A stretch of DNA of 64,000 bases from Desulfobulbus oralis (GCF_002952055.1 NZ_CP021255.1:2674001-2738000); one strand, 5' to 3'; numbered from the stretch's first letter, positions 15,017 to 24,119 are shown. The notes: a model not told the origin generated them from the letters alone. A program made the numbers and translations.

Positions 15017-17539
15017 TCAGCCGGCCTGCGTCTGGGCCGGAGCAGGGGCGCCTGGCGGGTTCGTTGGCGCTGGTCTGGGTGGCGCTGCCGGCGCAGTTTT
15101 GGGTGGAGCCGGGTTCGTTGGCGCTGGCCTGGCTGGTGCTGCCGGCACGGCTTTGGGTGGAGCCGGGTTCGTTGGCGCTGGCCTGGGTGGTGCTGCCGGC
15201 ACGGTTTTGGGTGGAGCCGGCTTCGGCGGCGCCGCCTTGGCCGGGGCGCTGGCCTGCGTTTTGGCCGACGATTCAAGGGCAGGCGGCGCGGCCGCGGTGG
15301 CAGCCTTCTTCTCCACCGTTTTTTCCACCTGCGCTGCTGGCTTTATGCCCAGGCAGGCGTCCAGACTGCCACTCTGCCAGAGCCAGTAACCCGCGCCCAA
15401 AAGCAGGGTCAGCAGCAGGCAGAGCCACAGGCAGCCACTGTTGCCCCTCTCGTCGCGGAAAGGATCGAGCATCGCCTGGCGCTCGATGTTGGGAGGCGGT
15501 ACGGCCATGGCGGTGAGCGCACGGCCCATCTTGATGTTGATGGGCAAAAGGCTGTTCACCGCCCAGCCGGAGGCCTCCAGCACCGGACCCAGCGTGCGCT
15601 TTCGGAACTTGAGCCAGGCCATGAAGACGGATGGCCCGGAAATGACGAGGAAGATGCCCAGGAGCAGGAGCGGGAACTGCCACCAGCGCAGGGCAAACAG
15701 GGCCTGCGCAATGCTGCCCGCTGCCGTGCCGAGTGCGCCCAGGGCGATGCCCACGGCTGCGAAGATGCCCACATTCCTGCCCATGTCAAAGGGCTGTCCG
15801 CCGGGCTTGGGCATGGCGGCCGTCGTCACCGCGCTTTGGGTCGATTTCAGCCCTTCCTGATCCTTGTTGGCGGCGAATTTTTCCACTTGCGCGCCAATGA
15901 ACCGGCTGACGCGCTTGTAGGGCGCCCAGACGGCCTGCCGGAAACTGATGGGGTTGCGCACGATTTTAACCAGGGTGGCGTCCCAGTCCCCGCCCGTGTT
16001 GTCGACAAAGACACCGTTGCGGCCCTCTACAAGGACATCGTCGTCGCCTGCGGTCATGGCCGCCATGATGGTGCGCCTGCCGGGCGCCGCGGCTACATCC
16101 CGGCGGGTGCATTCGCAATACAGAAGACACATCTGACTCATGGCCGCAAGCTTGCTGTGCGCCTCGACGGCTTCAACCGGCACGCAGAGCTGGCAGGAGC
16201 GGCCGTCCAGATACAGGGTGCCGGCGCGAAAGAGCAGATTGGGGCGCAGGGCGTAGAAATCGTGGAAGGACACGAAATTCATGAGCAGGCGGTGCAGATG
16301 CAGGAAGTACAGCACCAGCCGCTCCAGATCGGCAATGGCTGCGATGGCGGCGCTGCTGCCCAGATCCTGCTCGCACCGGGACAGAAAGCGCTCCCGGACC
16401 TCCTGGGCCAGCAGACGCTGCACGCCCTGCTCGCCCAGGGCGTCGATGGCTGCGGCCGGGTTGACCGGCGGGGCAAAGGCTCCGTCCTCGCAGACCTGCA
16501 CTTCCGGGCGGGCGGCCAGGGCAGCGCCGTAGGGCGCGAATGCCGCCTGCACGGCTTTCCAGGCGCTTTCCGACAGTTCGCCGGCATCCTGCAGCAGTGG
16601 GGCCACGAGCCTGGCGAAACGCTGCACCCGCTCGCGCCAGATGGGGTTGAGCCCCGTTTTCAGAGGCAGGGCGGCCTCCGGGGCGACTCTGGCAAGGGGC
16701 AGTGCGGCCAGGACTTCCGCGTCAATGTCCAGGCGCTCCGCCGGGTTGATGGCCGCATGCAGGCGCTCTTCCGCATTCAGGGGCGTTTCGGCCCGGGGTG
16801 CGAAGGCCGCCAGGCTGCAGCGGAGAAAAAAGTCGTCCACCTTGGGCCGGATTTCCTCCAGGAGCGCCCAGGCCGCATCTGTTTCGGGCACCGGATGCGG
16901 CGCGGCGTCCACAACCTCCCGGCGCCAGTGCTGCCAGTTTTCCAGCTCCTGCACCAGGGCCTCGGCCAGCGGCCGGTTCAGACCGGCTGCGCCGCTGGCA
17001 TCCCTGGCGCCGCCCACAATGGCCAGGCCTGCGCTCACAAAGGCCCGCACCGCATCGTCCAGCTCAGGCACAGGCGGAAAAACGCCGTCGCCATTGCAGG
17101 ACTGGCCGGCCGCATCTGTCATGGCCTGGGCCACATCCTCCTGGGAGAGCTCCTCGTCATCCGGCCGGCCCAGTTGGGTGAGCACGGTGCGGGCCGTGGC
17201 CAGCAGTTGCCTACCGGCCTCGCTGCCGGTATCGATGGCGGCCAGAGGCATGGCGCTGGACTGGCTGCCGGGGTCGGCCGTGTCTTTGAGGCGGGAGGCC
17301 AGCCATTCCACGGCATCCAGCACTTCGGGCATGCGAATGCGGCCGTCGCCGTTGCTGTCCAGCAGACGCATGGTGCGCTGGTCGAACTCGACGCCTGTGG
17401 CCGGGCAACTGAGGGCACCCCAGAGTTTGGGGTCGAGTTCGCGCAGCCGGCGCAGTTCGGCCATGGTGCTCAGGGTCGCCTGATCGGTGCCGCCCATGCG
17501 GCGGCAATGCCAGGTAAAATTATGTGCTTTGTCCGACAT
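15017..17539 (-). CDS. EF-hand-containing membrane protein with repetitive Pro/Ala C-terminal tail, function unknown
   Basis: An 840-residue protein. It has a canonical EF-hand calcium loop at residues 61-72 (DSNGDGRIRMPE) and a second, degenerate NGDG segment near residue 160. Predicted transmembrane helices lie near 590-612, 620-643 and 702-720. The last 108 residues are a Lys/Ala then Pro/Ala-rich tail with three 18-residue repeats. The start at 17539 is chosen because the following residues are the conserved-looking MSDKAHNF and an AAAGG-like site precedes it. It is last in a minus-strand run after rarA and a secreted protein. No enzyme motif was recognised; calcium sensing at the envelope is only a guess. 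Confidence 0.8.
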   Translation of the reverse strand: MSDKAHNFTWHCRRMGGTDQATLSTMAELRRLRELDPKLWGALSCPATGVEFDQRTMRLLDSNGDGRIRMPEVLDAVEWLASRLKDTADPGSQSSAMPLAAIDTGSEAGRQLLATARTVLTQLGRPDDEELSQEDVAQAMTDAAGQSCNGDGVFPPVPELDDAVRAFVSAGLAIVGGARDASGAAGLNRPLAEALVQELENWQHWRREVVDAAPHPVPETDAAWALLEEIRPKVDDFFLRCSLAAFAPRAETPLNAEERLHAAINPAERLDIDAEVLAALPLARVAPEAALPLKTGLNPIWRERVQRFARLVAPLLQDAGELSESAWKAVQAAFAPYGAALAARPEVQVCEDGAFAPPVNPAAAIDALGEQGVQRLLAQEVRERFLSRCEQDLGSSAAIAAIADLERLVLYFLHLHRLLMNFVSFHDFYALRPNLLFRAGTLYLDGRSCQLCVPVEAVEAHSKLAAMSQMCLLYCECTRRDVAAAPGRRTIMAAMTAGDDDVLVEGRNGVFVDNTGGDWDATLVKIVRNPISFRQAVWAPYKRVSRFIGAQVEKFAANKDQEGLKSTQSAVTTAAMPKPGGQPFDMGRNVGIFAAVGIALGALGTAAGSIAQALFALRWWQFPLLLLGIFLVISGPSVFMAWLKFRKRTLGPVLEASGWAVNSLLPINIKMGRALTAMAVPPPNIERQAMLDPFRDERGNSGCLWLCLLLTLLLGAGYWLWQSGSLDACLGIKPAAQVEKTVEKKAATAAAPPALESSAKTQASAPAKAAPPKPAPPKTVPAAPPRPAPTNPAPPKAVPAAPARPAPTNPAPPKTAPAAPPRPAPTNPPGAPAPAQTQAG
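15061..15222. repeat. Three 54-base tandem repeats encoding an 18-residue Pro/Ala unit
   Basis: Units begin at 15061, 15115 and 15169, each starting TCGTTGGCGCTGG on the plus strand. They encode (minus strand) PAPTNPAPPK followed by a VPAAP-type segment at the C-terminus of the EF-hand protein. Copies are nearly identical, which suggests recent slippage or recombination and possible length variation between strains. Confidence 0.9.
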
Positions 17540-17710
17540 GACAGTGCCTTTTGGAGAATGGATTGCAGTGCTCAACGGGCGGGAGCGGGGCTGCCTCATG
17601 AAGGGGCGCTTGCTGTGGCCAGTCTGACCGGGCCCCACTTACGCGGGGCATATATACGGCAAAATGAAAAAATGGAAACAGCTTTCAGCGGGCAAGGGCT
17701 GAGCTCCGGA

Positions 17711-18691
17711 TCAGCGCGCTGCGGCCCGGGCCTGCCGCTCCACTTCATCCACCAGGGTCTTCGTGGCCGCATCGTCCGGCAGGGAGGCGTCCAGGGGAAG
17801 AAAACGCTGGCTGAAACCGGAAACCGCCCTGCCCTCCGGCACAAGCGCCCCCCCGGCCTGGTGCCGCCAGCGGCCCGGGCCCTGCCAGTCGATGTGCAGA
17901 AGGCCCAGGTATTTGCCCCGGGTCGAAGTCTGGCTGATGAGCGCATGGCCCACCTGGGTCGGGGGCAGATTGCCCATCGTGTAGCCGGCCTGAAAGATGA
18001 GATCCAGACCCGGACAGGCGGTGGCGATCTTCTTGTTTTCGGTGAAGGGCTGGTTTGAAAGCAGAACCAGGAGATGGGCCTCTGGCCGGAGTTTTTGCAC
18101 CAACTGCGGCAAGACCTCCTGCCAGGGCCGGAGCCGGCATCCTGACGGAACCCTGGCCTGCGGATCGGTCAGCGCCAGTACCGTTACCCTGAGCTGCCCC
18201 GCCTGCACCGTGGTGAATGCCGGAAAGAGCAGCGCTCCGCTCTGGCTGTCCACCAGATTGGCGGAGAGCCAGGTAAAGCCGTCGCCCGCGATGGCCCGCA
18301 GGAATCCCGGCCCGGCAGCCAGATCGTTTGCGGCAATGCCGGCAATGCCCAGGCCCATCTGCCGGTTTGCGGCCACCACGCCCCGTGCCCGGATGCGCGC
18401 GGCCAGGGCCTGCCCCGCTTCGGCCGGCAGTTCCGGCTTTCTGAAGGCCAGATTGCCGGCATCCAGGGCCAGCAGCGGGCTGCCCCCGTTCTGTGTGCGG
18501 AGCGCCTGCAGGCGGGCGGCCTTGCGGGCCAGACCTCCAATGTCGTAGCTGCAGCCGCAGGAGAGCAGCTCGCCCTGGTTGTCGTTGCCATAGACGATGC
18601 GGAGTTCCTGCGTCTGTGCGTATCCGGGCAGCAGGAGGAGGATGGCAAGCAGCAGGATCAGCCTGCCGTGCTCAAGTGCTTTTCTTGTCAT
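17711..18691 (-). CDS. Secreted UshA/5'-nucleotidase-like (calcineurin-fold) protein, function unknown
   Basis: The 326-residue protein has a signal peptide (HGRLILLLAILLLLPGYAQ, cleaved near residue 28), then IVYGNDNQGELLSCGCSYDIGGLARKA. This matches the start of secreted metallophosphoesterase-like proteins that carry an NxxGxLxxCGC-xxxGGLxR block in place of the usual DxH metal motif. The later part shows the overall 5'-nucleotidase N-domain pattern (LLALDAGNL, then VLALTDPQA). The start at 18691 overlaps the rarA stop by 20 bases. Without the usual DxH it may not be a standard phosphatase. No C-terminal nucleotide-binding domain is present. Confidence 0.7.
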   Translation of the reverse strand: MTRKALEHGRLILLLAILLLLPGYAQTQELRIVYGNDNQGELLSCGCSYDIGGLARKAARLQALRTQNGGSPLLALDAGNLAFRKPELPAEAGQALAARIRARGVVAANRQMGLGIAGIAANDLAAGPGFLRAIAGDGFTWLSANLVDSQSGALLFPAFTTVQAGQLRVTVLALTDPQARVPSGCRLRPWQEVLPQLVQKLRPEAHLLVLLSNQPFTENKKIATACPGLDLIFQAGYTMGNLPPTQVGHALISQTSTRGKYLGLLHIDWQGPGRWRHQAGGALVPEGRAVSGFSQRFLPLDASLPDDAATKTLVDEVERQARAAAR

Positions 18692-20012
18692 GCCGAGTTC
18701 GTTCCCTGAGGATTTGCCGCCATTTGCGGAGGCGTTCGCCGACCAGCGCCTCGTAGCCCCGCCTGGTGGGTTCGTAGTAGATGGTGCCCGCCAGTTCGGG
18801 CGGCAGGTGTTCCTGGCTGACCAGGGCATCCCGGTTGTCGTGGGCGTACTGGTAGCCCTGGCCGTAGCCCAGGTCTTTCATGAGCCTGGTCGGTGCGTTG
18901 CGGATATGCATGGGCACCGGCAGACTGCCCGTGCGCCTGATGTCCGCCTGCACCTTGTAGGTCAGGGCGTAGACCGCGTTGCTTTTGGGCGCGGTCGCGA
19001 GGTAGACCGCCGCCTGATAGAGGGCCAGTTCGCCTTCCGGCGAGCCGAGCAGATGATAGGCCTCGCGGCAGTTGAGCGCGATCTGCAGGGCCTGGGGATC
19101 GGCGTTGCCCACATCCTCCGAGGCAAAGCGGATCATGCGGCGGGCAATGTAGAGGGGGTCTTCGCCTGCACTGAGCATCCGGCCCAGCCAGTAGACCGCA
19201 GCGTCGGGGTCACTGTCGCGCAGGCTTTTGTGCAGGGCGGAGATCAGGTTGTAGTGCTCCTCGCCGTCCGCGTCGTAGCGCAGGGTGCGTTCCTGCACCG
19301 CCTCCCTGGCCGCATGCAGATCGATTGCCAAAGCTGCGCCGCCCTGCCCCTTGCGCTCCAGGGTCAGCAGGGCGGCATTTTCCAGAAAATTCAGGCCCCG
19401 CCTGCAGTCGCCGTCAGCCGCATTGGCCAGAAAGTCCAGGGCCTCGGCGCTGATCGCCAGTCCCTGCGCTCCGAGACCCCTTGCGCTCTCCATGGCCCGC
19501 TGCAGCACCGTTTTGATGTGCGCAGGCGAAAGCGCATGGAGGACCAGCACCTGACAGCGGGACAAGAGCGGCGGATTGATGGCAAAAGAGGGATTTTCCG
19601 TGGTTGCGCCGATGAGGGTCAGCAGCCCGCTTTCCACGTGGGGCAGAAAGGCGTCCTGCTGGCCCTTGTTGAAACGGTGGATTTCGTCCACAAAGAGGAT
19701 GGTGCTGCGTTGCTCCGTATTGCGCAGGAGGCGCGCCCTGTCCACAATGTCGCGGATCTCCTTCACGCCGGAGAGCACGGCGGAAAAAAAGACGAAGTTC
19801 GAGTCCGTGGCCCTGGCCAACAGGCTTGCCATCGAGGTTTTGCCCGAACCGGGCGGGCCCCAGAAGAGCAGCGAGGGCAGCCTGCCGCCCGCAAGGATCT
19901 GCCGGAGAAAGCGGCCTTCGCCCACCAGGTGCTCCTGACCCACATAGTCGTCCAGCGTTTCGGGCCGCATTCGTTCGGCCAGGGGAATATGGGGGGCAGA
20001 AGTGGTTTTCAT
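18672..20012 (-). CDS. rarA: Replication-associated recombination protein A (RarA/MgsA AAA+ ATPase)
   Basis: RarA is a clamp-loader-related AAA+ ATPase that acts at stalled replication forks. The 446-residue protein opens with PLAERMRPETLDDYVGQEHL, contains Walker A GPPGSGKTS and Walker B ILFVDEIHRFNK, a sensor-1 region with GATTENPSF, and the C-terminal MgsA domain (HYNLISALHKSLRDSDPDAA, later TGSLPVPMHIRNAPT). The start at 20012 gives the usual N-terminus; a longer frame to 20108 adds residues unlike the family. It heads the minus-strand run with the secreted protein and the EF-hand protein. Confidence 0.96.
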   Translation of the reverse strand: MKTTSAPHIPLAERMRPETLDDYVGQEHLVGEGRFLRQILAGGRLPSLLFWGPPGSGKTSMASLLARATDSNFVFFSAVLSGVKEIRDIVDRARLLRNTEQRSTILFVDEIHRFNKGQQDAFLPHVESGLLTLIGATTENPSFAINPPLLSRCQVLVLHALSPAHIKTVLQRAMESARGLGAQGLAISAEALDFLANAADGDCRRGLNFLENAALLTLERKGQGGAALAIDLHAAREAVQERTLRYDADGEEHYNLISALHKSLRDSDPDAAVYWLGRMLSAGEDPLYIARRMIRFASEDVGNADPQALQIALNCREAYHLLGSPEGELALYQAAVYLATAPKSNAVYALTYKVQADIRRTGSLPVPMHIRNAPTRLMKDLGYGQGYQYAHDNRDALVSQEHLPPELAGTIYYEPTRRGYEALVGERLRKWRQILRERTRHDKKST

Positions 20013-20142
20013 GGGCACAGGCAGCAGGAAAGGGTCTTTCACGGGCCCCCTGCTTGCGGGGGGCCGGCGGCCGTGGTATTTTACAGCATTTCGTGTGGTT
20101 TGCCGCATTTTTTAATGTCCGGACAGGCGGAACGAGCGAGCG

Positions 20143-20793
20143 ATGGAGAAAGGGACAGAAGGCATATTGGCACGCTATCTGGGGGCTGAAGCCGCGGCCC
20201 AGACCTGCGCCTGCCCGGAGCCGGCCCGCCTGGGCGCGGTGCGGCAGGCCTGTGTGCTGTTTGCCGATATGCGCCATTTTTCCCGTCTGGCCGAGCAGAT
20301 GGAACTGCTGGCGCTGCGCCGTTTTCTGGGTGATTTTATGCAGCTCTTCGTGGACAGCGTGGAGGCGCGGGGCGGCATGGTCAACAAGTTTGTGGGCGAC
20401 GGCGCGCTGGCGGGTTTTCAGCGGCCCGGCCCGGCAGCCCTGGCCGCACTGCGCCTGCATGAGGATTTTTTGCAGCTCCGCAGCCGCTGGCAGGCGGCGT
20501 CTGCCGCCGGATGCCGGGCTGCCTTTGCCGCGCTGGATCTGGCCGTGGGCCTGAGCTGCGGCGCGATTTTTCTGGGCAATGTGGGCGGCGGCGGCCGTTA
20601 CGACTTCACGGCCCTGGGCGTGCCGGTCAATGTGGCGCAGCGGCTCGCGGCCGAAGCGGCGGAGGGTGGCGTTTACTGCACCGCCGCAGTCCGGGCGGAG
20701 GTGGACGCAGCCATTGCCGCCGAGGCCCTGGGCGCTGTCCAGCCACGGGGCATGAGCGCGCGGATCACGCTCTTCCGCCTGCGGCAGGGTTGA
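20143..20793 (+). CDS. Class III adenylate/guanylate cyclase, stand-alone catalytic domain
   Basis: A 216-residue protein that is almost only a class III nucleotide cyclase domain. The first metal Asp lies in VLFADMRHFS, the second in NKFVGDGALAGF, and the transition-state region reads GVPVNVAQRL, with the Asn and Arg conserved. No sensor, membrane or HAMP domain is attached, so regulation must come from the short N-terminus or from partners. It would make cAMP (or cGMP) in the cytoplasm. It starts 130 bases from the divergent rarA and is followed by an AEC transporter gene 3 bases downstream. Confidence 0.87.
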   Translation: MEKGTEGILARYLGAEAAAQTCACPEPARLGAVRQACVLFADMRHFSRLAEQMELLALRRFLGDFMQLFVDSVEARGGMVNKFVGDGALAGFQRPGPAALAALRLHEDFLQLRSRWQAASAAGCRAAFAALDLAVGLSCGAIFLGNVGGGGRYDFTALGVPVNVAQRLAAEAAEGGVYCTAAVRAEVDAAIAAEALGAVQPRGMSARITLFRLRQG

Positions 20794-20796
20794 AAC

Positions 20797-21750
20797 ATGT
20801 GCACCATTTTTGCCGTCACCGGCCCGATTTTCGCCCTCATGGGTCTGGGCTTCTGCTGCGTGCGGCTGGGGCTGTTTCAGCGGGCCGACATGAGTGTGTT
20901 GGGCCGTTTTGTCATCCATGTGGCCCTGCCGGCGCTCCTGGTGTCTACCATCTCGCAGCGCGCGCCGGCGGAAATCTTCCGGGCCGACTATCTGTTGGCC
21001 AGTGCCGGCGGCACCCTCCTGGCCTTTCTGCTGGTGCTGGGTCTGGCGCTGGGCCCCCGGCGCCTGGGCCTGCAGCAGAGCGCCATTCGGGCCATGGGCG
21101 TTTCGGTGTCCAACAAGGCCTTCCTCGGCCTGCCCATCGTGGCGCAGGTTGTGGGAGGGGCTGCGCCGGTGGCGCTGGCCCTGAGCCTGGTGGCCGAAGA
21201 CATTCTGGTCCTGCCGCTGGCCCTGCTGTTGACGGATTTGGGCGGGCGGCAGCGCCGCGGCCTGTGGGCGCTCTTGCTGGATATCGGCCGCTCGCTGGCA
21301 GGCAATCCGGTGATTCTGGCGATCTGCATTGGTCTTGCCCTGTCCCTGCTGCACGTGCAGGCGCCCGACCCGGTCCTGCGCCTGCTGGACATGCTGGGTC
21401 GGGTGGCCGCGCCGACCGCGCTCTTTGCCATTGGCGGCACGCTGGGCGGCAGCCTCGCCACCCTGCGTGCCTGCGGCTCATGCGGCGACATCGGCCTGAT
21501 TGCCGGGGTCAAGCTGATCCTGCACCCCTTCCTTGTCGGGCTCCTGGCCCTGCACCTGCCGCTGTCGCCTGAAATGCGGGCCGCGGCGATTCTCTACGCC
21601 AGCATGCCCATGTTCAGCATCTATCCGCTTTTCGGCGCCAAATACGGGCTGGAAGTCTTCTGTTCGGCTACGGTGCTGCTGGGGACCAGCGCCTCCTTTA
21701 TAACCATCAGCACGGCCATCTGGTGCGTGCAACACTTTGTGCTGTCATGA
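20797..21750 (+). CDS. AEC (auxin efflux carrier) family transporter
   Basis: A 317-residue protein with about ten hydrophobic helices, including the AEC features FVIHVALPALL near the N-terminus and SVSNKAFLGLPI in the middle with the conserved Asn and Pro. Bacterial members export or exchange organic acids such as malate or malonate. It sits between the cyclase and an aldehyde dehydrogenase and overlaps the latter by 4 bases, so a carboxylate substrate related to succinate semialdehyde metabolism is plausible but not shown. Confidence 0.88.
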   Translation: MCTIFAVTGPIFALMGLGFCCVRLGLFQRADMSVLGRFVIHVALPALLVSTISQRAPAEIFRADYLLASAGGTLLAFLLVLGLALGPRRLGLQQSAIRAMGVSVSNKAFLGLPIVAQVVGGAAPVALALSLVAEDILVLPLALLLTDLGGRQRRGLWALLLDIGRSLAGNPVILAICIGLALSLLHVQAPDPVLRLLDMLGRVAAPTALFAIGGTLGGSLATLRACGSCGDIGLIAGVKLILHPFLVGLLALHLPLSPEMRAAAILYASMPMFSIYPLFGAKYGLEVFCSATVLLGTSASFITISTAIWCVQHFVLS

Positions 21751-23204
21751 TTATCCTGCATGAAATTCTGGCCTCCCGTCTCAAGCGCCCGGAGCTTTTG
21801 CAGACCTGCGCCCACGTGGTGGATTCCGGTCTGCCGGTCGTGGATCCGGCCAGCGGCGCGGTGCTGTGCCGGGCGCCGGCTGTGGGAGCGGAGGCGGTGC
21901 GGGCCGCGATTCTGGTGGCAGATCGCGCCCTGTTGGCCTGGAAGAAACTGGGTCCTGCCGCACGCTCCCGGCTCTTGCACGCCTATGCCGATCTGATCGC
22001 CGAAAACGTGGACGATCTGGCCGTGATTATGACCGCCGAGCAGGGCAAACCCGTGCCCGAGGCAAAGGGCGAGGTGGAGCATGGTCTGGAGTATGTGCGC
22101 TGGTATGCGGAGGAGGCCCGGCGGGTGTACGGCCAGGAGTGGCGGCTGGATGCGGGGCGTCGGATTCTGGTGCAAAAGGAGGCCCTGGGTGTGGCGGCAG
22201 CCATCACGCCCTGGAATTTCCCCTGTTCCACGCTCCTGCGCAAGATAGCGCCCGCACTGGCAGCCGGTTGCCCGGTTCTGGTCAAGCCGGCCAGCCAGAC
22301 GCCGCTTTCGGCCCTGGCGCTTGCGGCGCTCTGGCAGGAGGCGGGCGGTCCGGCAGAGGTTTTCCAGGTGCTCGTGGGTGATGCCCAGGAGATCGGGCAG
22401 GTCCTCACCGAAAGTCCACTGGTGCGCGGCCTCAGCTTTACCGGCTCGACCGAGGTGGGCAGGCTGCTCATGCGCGCGAGTGCGGCCACGGTCAAGCGCC
22501 TGTCTCTGGAGCTGGGCGGCCACGCGCCCTTTATCGTGTTTGCGGATGCGGATATGGATGCGGCCCTTGCCGGCGTGCTGGCCTGCAAGTTCAGGAACAG
22601 CGGCCAGACCTGCGTCTCCGCCAACCGGCTCCTGCTGCAGGAGAGCATTGCAGAGGAATTTTGCGCCCGCCTGGTTCCGGCTGTTTCCGCCCTCAAAACC
22701 GGCAACGGCTTCGATGCGGGGGTCGATCTGGGGCCGCTCATCGATGAGGCGGCCATGGCCAAGGTGGAGCGCCATGTGGCCGACGCCCTGGCCAGGGGCG
22801 CCAGTCTGGCCTGCGGCGGCGGCCGGCTGACGGTGCCCGGCAATGCCGACCATTTTTTTGCGCCCACCCTGCTCGTGCAGGCCAGGCCCGATATGCTGGT
22901 CGCCCGGGAAGAAACCTTTGGCCCGCTGCTGCCGGTCCTCACCTTCAGGGATGAGGCCGAGGCCCTGCGACTGGCCAATGCCACGATCTACGGCCTAGCC
23001 GCCTATTTCTACAGCCGCGATGTGGCCCGGGTGCAGCGGGTGGCGGAGAGGCTGGCATTCGGCATGGTGGGCGTCAACACCGGCCGCATGTCTGCCGAGG
23101 CCACGCCCTTTGGCGGGGTCAAGCAGTCTGGCTTTGGCCGCGAGGGCGGGCATTTCGGCATCGACGAATTTCTGGAAATCAAAACCCTGCATCTGGGGCT
23201 ATAG
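21747..23204 (+). CDS. gabD: NAD(P)-dependent succinate-semialdehyde dehydrogenase
   Basis: Aldehyde dehydrogenase superfamily enzyme oxidising succinate semialdehyde (or a similar aldehyde) to the acid. The 485-residue protein has the ITPWNFP cofactor motif, the general base Glu in LELGGHAP (E255) and the catalytic Cys in NSGQTCVSANR (C289). The C-terminal FGGVKQSGFGREGG matches the GabD subgroup. The ATG at 21747 overlaps the upstream stop. The stop overlaps the end of the convergent folE2 gene by 6 bases. The substrate is inferred from family similarity. Confidence 0.88.
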   Translation: MIILHEILASRLKRPELLQTCAHVVDSGLPVVDPASGAVLCRAPAVGAEAVRAAILVADRALLAWKKLGPAARSRLLHAYADLIAENVDDLAVIMTAEQGKPVPEAKGEVEHGLEYVRWYAEEARRVYGQEWRLDAGRRILVQKEALGVAAAITPWNFPCSTLLRKIAPALAAGCPVLVKPASQTPLSALALAALWQEAGGPAEVFQVLVGDAQEIGQVLTESPLVRGLSFTGSTEVGRLLMRASAATVKRLSLELGGHAPFIVFADADMDAALAGVLACKFRNSGQTCVSANRLLLQESIAEEFCARLVPAVSALKTGNGFDAGVDLGPLIDEAAMAKVERHVADALARGASLACGGGRLTVPGNADHFFAPTLLVQARPDMLVAREETFGPLLPVLTFRDEAEALRLANATIYGLAAYFYSRDVARVQRVAERLAFGMVGVNTGRMSAEATPFGGVKQSGFGREGGHFGIDEFLEIKTLHLGL

Positions 23205-23948
23205 GCCCATGCTGTCGCTGTCCACCAGGGCAAAGGCATTGTGCCTGTGAATGGACTCGAAGCTCTCGACCGCCACCGAAAAGCGGTGGATGTCCGGATG
23301 GGCCGCCGCCTTTTGCGCCACCATGCGGGCCACGTCCTCCACGAACATGGGGTGCTCGTAGGCCCATTCGGTGACGAATTTTTCGTCCGGCCGCTTCAAC
23401 AGCGTGTAGACCTGGCTGGAGCCGCAGGATTCGACCAGGGCGATCAGATCCTCCAGCCAGACGAGCGCTCTGGGCTGCACGGCAAGCCGCACGGCAGCCC
23501 GCTGGTTGTGCGCCCCGAAGCGGCTGATCGCCTTTGAGCAGGGGCAGAGCGTGGTTACCGGGACGAGTACCGTCAGCTCCGGCTCGCCTGTTTCGGCATC
23601 GCTGCCGGCGGCAAAGGCGCCGCGATACTCCATGAGGCTCTCCGTGCCGCTTGCCGGCGCGGTTTTGCGGATGAAGTAGGGAAAGCGCATGGCTATGCGG
23701 GCGCTTCTGGCCCCGAGCCGGGCCCGCACTGCGGCCAGAAGCTCCGGAAAGATGCCGCTGTGGATGTCCGGCAGCCGTTCTGCCAGCAGGTCCCGGATGA
23801 GAGCCGCCGGAGTTGCTGCCGGCGCGCCGGGGCAGGCGGCTTCAAGTTCGGCCCACAGACCGATGCTGGCCACGGTCTGCTGGATGCCGCCGCTTTTTTC
23901 CGGGATGCGCACCGGACAGGTGAAATCTGCAATGCCAACGCTGAACAT
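23199..23948 (-). CDS. folE2: GTP cyclohydrolase FolE2 (type IB)
   Basis: Converts GTP to 7,8-dihydroneopterin triphosphate, feeding folate and queuosine (preQ0) synthesis. The 249-residue protein carries the FolE2 signature with catalytic cysteine in TTLCPCSKAIS (C135, C137) and the following FGAHNQRA segment, plus SSQVYTLLKRPDE. FolE2 enzymes work without strictly requiring zinc. Its product supports queC at 54.1 kb. The start at 23948 gives the usual short N-terminus. It ends inside the last bases of the convergent gabD. Confidence 0.94.
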   Translation of the reverse strand: MFSVGIADFTCPVRIPEKSGGIQQTVASIGLWAELEAACPGAPAATPAALIRDLLAERLPDIHSGIFPELLAAVRARLGARSARIAMRFPYFIRKTAPASGTESLMEYRGAFAAGSDAETGEPELTVLVPVTTLCPCSKAISRFGAHNQRAAVRLAVQPRALVWLEDLIALVESCGSSQVYTLLKRPDEKFVTEWAYEHPMFVEDVARMVAQKAAAHPDIHRFSVAVESFESIHRHNAFALVDSDSMGL

Positions 23949-24091
23949 GGGGGCCTCGCCTGGTGGATGTGACGCAGGCTTTAGCCGTTTTTTCCCGGTC
24001 CGGCAAGCTCCCTTTTTTGGCTGGGCCGGGCAAAAAGAGCCGGAATCGGCCTGAGGCCGGCCAGATAATGGCTGCCCGGCCGCTTTCTGTT

Positions 24092-24119
24092 TTGCGTTGC
24101 GGCAAAGTTACGGTATTGT
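24092..24119 (+). promoter_or_regulatory. Possible promoter very close to the hslR start
   Basis: TTGCGT (24092-24097) and TATTGT (24114-24119) with a 16-base spacer end 7 bases before the hslR ATG, so any transcript would be nearly leaderless. Match to consensus is moderate. Confidence 0.3.

Noticed and set aside
15061-15222. Regularly repeated 54-base units, considered as a possible CRISPR array
   Set aside because: Units are adjacent without spacers, they keep an 18-residue reading frame and lie inside a coding region, so they are protein tandem repeats. No cas genes are present.
14849-18058. A plus-strand open frame of over 1000 codons opposite the EF-hand and UshA-like genes
   Set aside because: It is a shadow of the GC-rich minus-strand genes. 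It has no recognisable domains, is full of Arg/Gly/His, and conflicts with clear signal peptides, an EF-hand and a good start on the other strand.
20044-20066. GC-rich hairpin (GGCCCCC with GGGGGCC) upstream of rarA, considered as a terminator
   Set aside because: No T-run follows on either strand at a suitable distance, and it lies between divergent genes, where no terminator is needed.
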